Shown here: positions 57,730-64,000 of the stretch, in pieces
Position numbering within the stretch: position 1 is the first letter of the stretch
Layout: every line of letters starts with the position of its first letter
From: Pseudoalteromonas sp. N1230-9
Lineage (GTDB): Bacteria; Pseudomonadota; Gammaproteobacteria; Enterobacterales; Alteromonadaceae
Length of the DNA stretch: 64,000 nt
Reading direction: 5' to 3'
Assembly (NCBI RefSeq): GCF_032716425.1
Contig: NZ_CP090419.1
Span: 587,501 to 651,500, forward strand
Translations under genes and position numbers: made by a program
Notes under the pieces: model-generated
Database searches by the model: none
Seen by the model: the letters and a program-made list of their open reading frames with translations, nothing else
What the model was told of the DNA's origin: nothing

Positions 57730-60624
57730 TTAGTGCGAAACCACAATCAAACGAATTGCATCCAATTTAACTTGGGCTTTTTCAATATAAGTCGTCAGTT
57801 CACTGCGCTGTTTATCAAAAAAGTTAAGCTCTTCATCACGAATATTCGGATTGATTTGCTTAAGAGCGGCTAAGCGCGATTGTTCCTCAGCAAGTGCTGT
57901 TTGCATTTTCTCTAACGACTCAGCACGTAGTGCCTCAAGTTTTGTTTGTGCCATGCCTTGTGCGCTGGTGATCATTGGATGAATGGCACTTTGTAAAGCA
58001 CTGGCTAACTTACTTGCTGTTTGACGGCCCACGGCTGATAGTTGCTGGTTAAACGCGTCAAAGGCAACATTGTCAGCTAGGTTATTACTGCCTTTGTCCA
58101 GCAAAATACGAATAGGTGTAGGTGGTAAAAAACGCCCCACTTGTAGTGCTTTAGGTGCCATAGCTTCAGCAATGAAAATAAGCTCAACAAAGAAGGTACC
58201 GGCTGGTAACTTTTTATTTTTCAGTAGTGCAACAGACGCTGTACCAAAGTCATCATCACAAATCATATCTAAGCTGCCTTGCACCATAGGGTGATCCCAG
58301 CTGATGAAATGCGCGTCTTCTTGCGAAAGCGACGTGCTGCGGTCAAACGTCACTGTAATGCCATCATCTTTCAGACATGGGAAAGATGGGTTTAGCATGT
58401 GCTCTGTTGGTTTTAAGATAATGGTGTTTTCACCTTTGTCTTCTTGGCTGACGCCGAAGGTGTCGAACACATTAATCATGTAGCTTGGCAACGTGAATTG
58501 ATCGTCTAGTTCTTCAATGTCAGCAACTAGGCTCTCCGCACGCCCTTGACCACTTGAATGCAGCTCTAATAAGCGGTCACGACCACTTTCCATTTGTTTT
58601 CGCAGCTGAGCATTTTGCTTAGCAACTTGTTCTAGAAGTGGCTCAAGCTCTTCTTCGTCACAATTATGAGAGCCAACAAACTCAAGTAATTCTTCACCAA
58701 ACTCTTTATACAGCATTTGGCCTGTTGTTGAGGTTGTTTCAAACGCATCAAGGCCTTCGTTGTACCAACGTAATAGAACTTCTTGTGCGGTATTCTCGAA
58801 ATACGGCACATGAATGTTTACGTCTTGGGTTTGACCAATACGGTCAAGACGACCGATACGTTGCTCTAACAAATCAGGGTTTAGAGGTAAATCAAATAAT
58901 ACTAAGTGGTGCGAGAACTGGAAGTTACGCCCCTCTGAACCAATTTCAGAACACAGCAGAATTTGCGCGCTGTCGTACTCATCGGCAAAGAATGCTGCCG
59001 CACGGTCACGCTCAACGATTGACATTCCTTCATGGAAAACAGACGCTTTGATTGCTTCACGCTCACGCAAAATTTGTTCAAGGCTAATAGCCGTTTCAGC
59101 TTTAGCACAGATAAGTAAGACTTTTTCGTGCTTAAGTGTTTTTAATGTCTCGATTAGCCAATCAACACGAGGGTCAAATGCCCCCCAGCTGGCATTTTCG
59201 CCTTCAAACTCTTGGAAAATCTTTTCAGGAAACAGTGCACGCAAAGCAGTTAGTTCTGCGTTTTGAATACCTCCCATATTGCCCAAAACTGAGATGGCTG
59301 TTTTATATTGCTTTGGCATTGCCATAGGGTAAGCATGAAGTTTACGGCTAGGGTAGCCATCGATGCCACTACGGCTATTTCTAAATAAAATACGTCCCGT
59401 GCCGTGACGGTCTAATAGCATTGATAAAATTTCGTTACGGGCAGCTTCATCACCTTGCTCTGCACTTGCAAGTAATTCGCTGATGTCTGTTTCTTTTAAG
59501 AGTGCTTTTAACGCGTTACGTGATGCATCAACCAAGCCCTTTTCAGCAAGGAGTTGGTTGGCTGCTTCGGCAACATCTTTGTAGTTACTTTCTTCTTCAA
59601 CAAACGCATCGTAGTCGTAGAAACGATCAGGATCGAGTAATTGCAAACGTGCAAAGTGACTGCGGTGACCAAGTTGATCGGGTGTCGCTGTTAGTAAAAT
59701 AAGCCCCGGAATGTCTTGGCTCAACTCTGCCATACGTTGGTATTCAGTGCTTGGTTTACCATTATTAATACTTAGGTGATGAGCTTCATCAACGACCAGT
59801 AAGTCCCAGTCAGCCAGTGTAGCTTGTTCAAACCAGCGCTTTTTCTTGCTTAAAAACTCAAGGCTAGTAAGTACTAACTGTTCGGTTTCAAATACGTTTG
59901 GCGAGTCTGCAAATGCTTCGTCACAGCGTTCTTCATCAAAAATAGAAAAGCGTAGGTTAAAACGACGTAGCATTTCAACAAGCCATTGATGCTGTAAGTT
60001 TTCAGGCACGACAATTAACACTCTGCTTGCGCGACCTGTAATGATTTGCTGATGTAAAATCATGCCCGCTTCAATGGTTTTACCAAGGCCAACTTCATCT
60101 GAAAGTAATACACGGGGTGCGAAGCGCTTACCCACTTCTTGGGCAATATACAGCTGGTGAGGAATAAGATTGGCACGCTGACCAATTAAGCCCTTAAGCG
60201 GTGATTGTTGGCGCTCAAACTGGTGTTGCCAAGTTTGGTAGCGAAGAGTGTAACGATCAAAGCGGTCCACTTGACCGGCAAATAAACGGTCTTGTGGTTT
60301 ATTAAATTTGATAAAGTGATCTAAAAAGGTTTCTTTTAATTGTGCTTTCTCACCGTTATCAGTGCGAATACCGTGGTAGCACAATAAATCACCTTGTTCT
60401 TCAACAGACTCAACTTCAAGTTCCCATTCTTCAACGCTGCGAATAGTATCACCTGGATTGAATGCGACACGAGTAACAGGCGCTTCAGTTAAAGAGTAAA
60501 CACGGTTTTCTCCACTGGCAGGAAATAAAATGCTGACCTGACGGCCTTCAAGGGCAACAACGGTGCCTAATCCTAAATCTGACTCTGTATCACTGATCCA
60601 ACGTTGACCTAAGGAAAAATTCAT
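57730..60624 (-). CDS. rapA: RNA polymerase-associated ATPase RapA
   Basis: This 964-residue SWI2/SNF2 protein binds RNA polymerase and recycles it after transcription. It has N-terminal Tudor-like domains (about 1-110), helicase motif I DEVGLGKTIEAG (about 176-187), DEAHH (about 280), the RIGRLDRIGQ motif VI (about 590) and a long C-terminal coiled region. The length fits E. coli RapA (968). A gap of about 300 bp to the phoH genes holds its promoter. Confidence 0.96.
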   Translation of the reverse strand: MNFSLGQRWISDTESDLGLGTVVALEGRQVSILFPASGENRVYSLTEAPVTRVAFNPGDTIRSVEEWELEVESVEEQGDLLCYHGIRTDNGEKAQLKETFLDHFIKFNKPQDRLFAGQVDRFDRYTLRYQTWQHQFERQQSPLKGLIGQRANLIPHQLYIAQEVGKRFAPRVLLSDEVGLGKTIEAGMILHQQIITGRASRVLIVVPENLQHQWLVEMLRRFNLRFSIFDEERCDEAFADSPNVFETEQLVLTSLEFLSKKKRWFEQATLADWDLLVVDEAHHLSINNGKPSTEYQRMAELSQDIPGLILLTATPDQLGHRSHFARLQLLDPDRFYDYDAFVEEESNYKDVAEAANQLLAEKGLVDASRNALKALLKETDISELLASAEQGDEAARNEILSMLLDRHGTGRILFRNSRSGIDGYPSRKLHAYPMAMPKQYKTAISVLGNMGGIQNAELTALRALFPEKIFQEFEGENASWGAFDPRVDWLIETLKTLKHEKVLLICAKAETAISLEQILREREAIKASVFHEGMSIVERDRAAAFFADEYDSAQILLCSEIGSEGRNFQFSHHLVLFDLPLNPDLLEQRIGRLDRIGQTQDVNIHVPYFENTAQEVLLRWYNEGLDAFETTSTTGQMLYKEFGEELLEFVGSHNCDEEELEPLLEQVAKQNAQLRKQMESGRDRLLELHSSGQGRAESLVADIEELDDQFTLPSYMINVFDTFGVSQEDKGENTIILKPTEHMLNPSFPCLKDDGITVTFDRSTSLSQEDAHFISWDHPMVQGSLDMICDDDFGTASVALLKNKKLPAGTFFVELIFIAEAMAPKALQVGRFLPPTPIRILLDKGSNNLADNVAFDAFNQQLSAVGRQTASKLASALQSAIHPMITSAQGMAQTKLEALRAESLEKMQTALAEEQSRLAALKQINPNIRDEELNFFDKQRSELTTYIEKAQVKLDAIRLIVVSH

Positions 60625-60923
60625 ATATGTCTCATCTATGAAGAAAAAAGGCGGCTATGTTACCTGTATCGTCTTGGTACTTCAAGGCAGTAAACTCGCC
60701 TTATACAATTAAATTTAGTCAATCATTTAAAGTCATTTTTTTGGATAGAATTTGTATGTATTTTAATCACTTAAATAATTGTAATTTTAGCTGTCATAAA
60801 AAGGACTTTTGCTACAAATAGACTAAACTGAGTATATACCTAACAAATAAATAACAGGTTCAATTCCCGTTTGTTTAGTTACTTGGGTATAGCATAAAAA
60901 TCATAAAACGTAAGGAAAGTGCT
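60625..60923. other. divergent promoter region, rapA / phoH
   Basis: About 300 AT-rich bp without a gene. A Shine-Dalgarno AAGGAAAG lies 9 bp before the phoH start. GGTTCAATTCC near 60857 resembles a tRNA T-loop, but no tRNA can be built around it. Confidence 0.45.
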
Positions 60924-62288
60924 ATGGAAAAAGCTTCGAACCTTGATAGTAAAATGTATGTGCTCGATACCAATGTATTACTCCACGAACCCCTCGCTTA
61001 TTTATCTTTCCAAGAACATGATGTTGTTATCCCCATGACAGTATTAGAAGAGCTCGACCACATTAAAGATAGAAAACATGATGTCAGCCGTGATGCTCGT
61101 GTTGCTATTCGTGGTTTAGATGAAGTGTTAAAAGATGCGTCCCCAGAGCAAATGTTACAGGGGGTGGCGTTACCCAGTAATAAAAAAGCGAAAGTTCAGT
61201 CCCGAGGTCGACTCATTATTGTTAACGACCACTTATTTGCAGACAGTATTTCTGGTTTACCAGGTAACGAAAATGATCACCGTATTATCAATTGTGCGGT
61301 GCATCTACAAAAACAGCACAGTGACAGCAAGGTGGTGCTTGTTACAAAAGACATCAATATGCGACTAAAAGCCAAAGGGGCAGGGCTTAAATTTGTTGAA
61401 GATTACAGAACAGATCAGCTAATTGATGACATTGCCTTACTGACTAGTGGCTATAAAAAGATAGAAGGCGATTTTTGGCAACAGGTAGGAGAGTGCGAAA
61501 CTGAGCAACAAGGGCGGGACACTTATCACCATGTAGCAAAAAATACCATCAGTGACGTATTTTGTAATGAATACATTCTTGATAGTAGCGATCACTTTGC
61601 TGCGCGAGTAAAAAGTTATGATGATAAACAAATCACGTTAAAAGATATCAGTGTTGAGCGCTTGATGAGCCACACGGCATGGGGAGTAAAACCAAAAAAT
61701 GTTTATCAAGGTATGGCGCTCGATGCCTTACTTGACCCAAGTATTGAGTTGGTTATTTTAACTGGCCCTGCAGGCTGTGGTAAAACACTACTTGCGCTTG
61801 CCAGCGCCCTTGAAATGATTATTGAAAAAGGCATTTATGATAAAGTTATAGTCACCCGTAACACACCTGAAATTGCCGAATCTATCGGCTTCTTACCTGG
61901 AACTGAAGAAGAGAAGATGGCACCTTGGCTGGCTGCTATCACAGACACGCTAGAAGTGTTACATAAAGGTGATGAAAATCCGATTTCGAGTCGTAATTAC
62001 ATTATGGAAAAAGCCAATGTGCAATTTAAATCGGTGAACTTTATGCGTGGTCGTAGTATTCAAAATGCCGTGGTGATTTTACAACCCCGAATTGGGGATA
62101 TTTTAAAGTTTTTACCCCCTTGTTTTTATTGGCCTGTAGAAAAAGTAAAAAGAATTTCCAAAAAAATTGATTACCTTAGCTACTCTGAGCAGTCTCTCAA
62201 CAATAAACCTTTACTCAAAATTTGTAATTTACAAGAAAAGTACAACACAAAGCCTAGCAACGATTCAATCTTTTGGGAGGCTGCGTAA
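60924..62288 (+). pseudogene. PIN-PhoH ATPase with replaced C-terminus (probable interrupted host phoH)
   Basis: This 454-codon frame begins with a PIN ribonuclease domain (about 10-150; YVLDTNVLLHEP, MTVLEELDHIKD, VSRDAR) and continues into a PhoH P-loop domain (from about 250; Walker A GPAGCGKT near 280-288). Family similarity stops after GRSIQNAVVIL at about residue 386 (near 62083), just before Walker B (IIDEAQN in intact copies). The last 68 residues (from QPRIGDILKF) are unrelated to the family and AT-rich. The ATPase should be inactive, while the PIN part may still fold. The stop TAA overlaps the next phoH start by one base. I interpret it as a host gene cut by insertion. Confidence 0.75.
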
Positions 62289-63670
62289 TGAAAAGCTCTA
62301 TTGATAATCGAAATCCTCGTGTACTAGACACATCTGCATTAGTACATGATCCAAAATCTATTTTTAGCTACAAAGATGATATTTACATCTGTCTAACTGT
62401 CCTTGAAGAGCTTGATAACCTGAAAGAAAGAACTAATAAATCGGTAAGTGCCGATGCCCGTATGTGCATTAGAATGCTTGAAGACATTATAAATGGACAT
62501 ACAGCCGAGGAAATGGAAATAGGTATTCCTTTACCATCTACCGAAACAGCCCAGAGAGGAAAGCTTTTCATTGGAATTGACACTCAATTGGATCTGGCTA
62601 AGGAGTTAAAGCACGGGATAGGAAGTGATGCTGATAACAGAATAATTAATTATGCTTTATATCTTCAAAAAGAACTCAATAAAGACGTAATAATTGTTAG
62701 CCGTGACATTAATATGCGCTTGAAAGCTCGAACCGTAGGGGTCATGGCAGAAGACGTTGCCGTAGATAATCAAATATCAGATATTGATCTTTTATACACA
62801 GGGGTACAAGCCTTTAAAGGAGATCTTTTTGATCGAATTAAATCAGACAAAGACTTCAAGGTTTCAGGAGAAGTTTATACTTTCCCAATAAGTCTATTTA
62901 ATGATGAAGTTCAGCCAAACATGTATTGGTACGATGAAGCTGGACACATTGGGCGAATTTCAGAAGTAACAGATACTGAGGTATTCACAAAGCTATTGCC
63001 TCGTAAACAAGAAAAAGTATGGGGCATTTTGCCTAAAAATCAGCGTCAGTCGGTAGCTTTAAGCCAATTAACAGACCCTTACTATGATTTAAATATCATC
63101 CTTGGTCCTGCTGGCTCCGGAAAAACTTTTTTGGCAGTTGCTTCGGCGCTGCATCAAGTATTGGAGTTGAAAAAGTACAAAAAAATCGTTGTGGTGCGCT
63201 CCAGAGACTTTATGGACGACGATCCGGGATTCTTACCGGGGGATTTAACTGAAAAATCAATGCCTCTTCTGGCAGGTATTACTGACGCATTAATTTCGAT
63301 GCACTCGGATGATAATCATGAAGGAAATGTCTACGCTACAGTCGAGCATGTGATTGAAAAAGCCAATATAGAATTTACTAGCATGGCTTATTTTCGTGGC
63401 CGTTCAATAGACGATGCTGTTTTAATCATTGATGAAGCTCAAAACATGACTAGAGCGCAAATCAAGGGCATGTTAAGCCGTGGTGGGAAAAATTGTCGGA
63501 CAATCGTATTGGGCAACCTAGCCCAGATTGACGATAAGTTTGTAACACCTGCTTCTTCTGGTGCAAGTGCGGCTGTTAATGTGTTTCGTCATTATGAAAA
63601 AGGATCAGTGCTGATTTTTGATGAAGTAGAGCGTAGTAGCTTGGCTGAATTCACTGAAAAGAATATGTAG
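62288..63670 (+). CDS. PIN-PhoH family protein (second, divergent copy)
   Basis: This complete 460-residue PhoH2-type protein has a PIN domain (about 10-145; VLDTSALVHDP, LTVLEELDNLKE, VSADARM) and a PhoH ATPase with Walker A GPAGSGKT (about 274-281), GFLPGD, FRGRSIDDAVLIIDEAQN (Walker B, about 380) and the final ERSSLAEF. PhoH2 proteins of other bacteria are RNA helicase/ribonucleases. The ATG at 62288 has GGGAGG upstream; an in-frame TTG at 62273 is less likely. By eye it shares only about 35-40% with the upstream copy, and it uses AGA, GGA and ATA codons more than neighbouring genes, so it looks acquired rather than duplicated. Confidence 0.88.
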   Translation: MKSSIDNRNPRVLDTSALVHDPKSIFSYKDDIYICLTVLEELDNLKERTNKSVSADARMCIRMLEDIINGHTAEEMEIGIPLPSTETAQRGKLFIGIDTQLDLAKELKHGIGSDADNRIINYALYLQKELNKDVIIVSRDINMRLKARTVGVMAEDVAVDNQISDIDLLYTGVQAFKGDLFDRIKSDKDFKVSGEVYTFPISLFNDEVQPNMYWYDEAGHIGRISEVTDTEVFTKLLPRKQEKVWGILPKNQRQSVALSQLTDPYYDLNIILGPAGSGKTFLAVASALHQVLELKKYKKIVVVRSRDFMDDDPGFLPGDLTEKSMPLLAGITDALISMHSDDNHEGNVYATVEHVIEKANIEFTSMAYFRGRSIDDAVLIIDEAQNMTRAQIKGMLSRGGKNCRTIVLGNLAQIDDKFVTPASSGASAAVNVFRHYEKGSVLIFDEVERSSLAEFTEKNM

Positions 63671-63714
63671 GCATCAAACTACCATTCACATTTCCTTATA
63701 ATATTGCGACAATG

Positions 63715-63740
63715 GCCACTGCTTTTTGCAGTGGCTTTTC
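63715..63740 (+). terminator. terminator after the second phoH
   Basis: GCCACTGC and GCAGTGGC flank TTTTT, then TTTT. The remaining sequence to 63864 has no gene I can support. Confidence 0.85.
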
Positions 63741-63864
63741 AGAGAAGCCCGTTCCCACGAAAACAGGACGAAATGGATTTACTCTGAACTAAAAGATTAA
63801 ATATTCACATAAAAACTGAGTGACATAGGTGCGTGGCCTAGCGTTGCCGTTTTTTGGTGTATTG

Positions 63865-64000
63865 ATGTCTTTTAATAAAGAAGACCTGCTAGTAAATATA
63901 AAAAGGCAGGCAAAACGATTATCTAAATTATTAACTATTCCCCTTGGACAAGCCCAAGAAGGGGCAGCTATTTGTCTATATGGCTGTGACAGTTACAGCG
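63865..64000 (+). CDS. partial hypothetical protein (5' end only)
   Basis: An open frame from the ATG at 63865 runs off the window (45 codons). The start MSFNKEDLLVNIKRQAKRLS, followed by IPLGQAQEGAAICLYGCDSYS, resembles the short helical AKRL...SxxQALE motif found at the N-terminus of proteins on plasmids and integrative elements (for example those annotated with the Glyoxalase_8-like domain). That resemblance is from memory and weak. No clear ribosome site is visible. Its place right after the second phoH suggests it belongs to the same foreign segment. Confidence 0.4.
   Translation, partial: MSFNKEDLLVNIKRQAKRLSKLLTIPLGQAQEGAAICLYGCDSYS

Noticed and set aside
60853..60866. GGTTCAATTCC, resembling a tRNA T-arm, upstream of the phoH gene
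   Set aside because: The flanking bases pair poorly and no acceptor, D or anticodon arm can be built around it.

Overview
The window looks like chromosomal DNA of a marine gammaproteobacterium of the Alteromonadales, most probably Pseudoalteromonas. This is an inference from AT-rich coding sequence and gene orders: yibN-grxC-secB-gpsA, lptD-surA-pdxA-rsmA-apaG-apaH, pdhR-aceE-aceF-lpdA, nadC beside the pil genes, and ampD-ampE. Nearly everything is ordinary core genome. The exceptions are a non-coding RNA locus, several intergenic repeats, and the right-hand end, which looks like the edge of an acquired segment.

Layout. 1-1340: 3' third of a 23S rRNA gene, a 5S gene and the rrn terminator. 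1.5-6.3 kb (minus): gpmI, envC, an S41 protease and a polysaccharide deacetylase. 6.5-8.7 kb (plus): yibN, grxC, secB, gpsA. 8.8-16.2 kb: a PAS/GGDEF/EAL protein, trmL, fieF, a lipase-like hydrolase, and a cpxA-cpxR / cpxP divergon with two CpxR boxes. 16-23 kb (minus): nadC, pilA, pilC, pilD, coaE, pilB, yacG, with pilB outside its usual place and a three-unit 86-bp tandem repeat between pilC and pilD. 23-24.6 kb: ampD, ampE. 24.8-32.7 kb: pdhR with a palindromic operator, aceE, aceF, lpdA, then tapT.

32.75-33.23 kb (minus strand) holds a strong candidate CsrB-family regulatory RNA. It has about 24 GGA motifs, several in the loops of short perfect hairpins with the CAGGATG consensus, a Rho-independent terminator, a -10 box and an upstream GacA/UvrY-like site. 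It is followed by a Fur-box-preceded iron(III) ABC transporter and an atypical Dyp-type peroxidase. 38-44 kb: argR / mdh, ispB, rplU-rpmA, obgE, folA and a DUF3718 protein. 44.6-60.6 kb: a chemotaxis receptor, the lptD-to-apaH operon (minus), amgK-murU-djlA (plus), a DUF3530 protein, rluA and rapA.

60.9-64 kb: a PIN-PhoH gene whose last quarter, including Walker B, has been replaced by unrelated sequence. A second, divergent and complete PIN-PhoH gene follows directly, with different codon use, and then a partial gene runs off the window. I read this as the left boundary of an integrated element inside a host phoH gene. The most interesting signals are the csrB locus, this phoH junction, the repeat families (86-bp tandem and dispersed palindromes, a 201-bp MITE-like element, a 22-bp perfect inverted repeat before obgE) and the altered active site of the Dyp-family protein.
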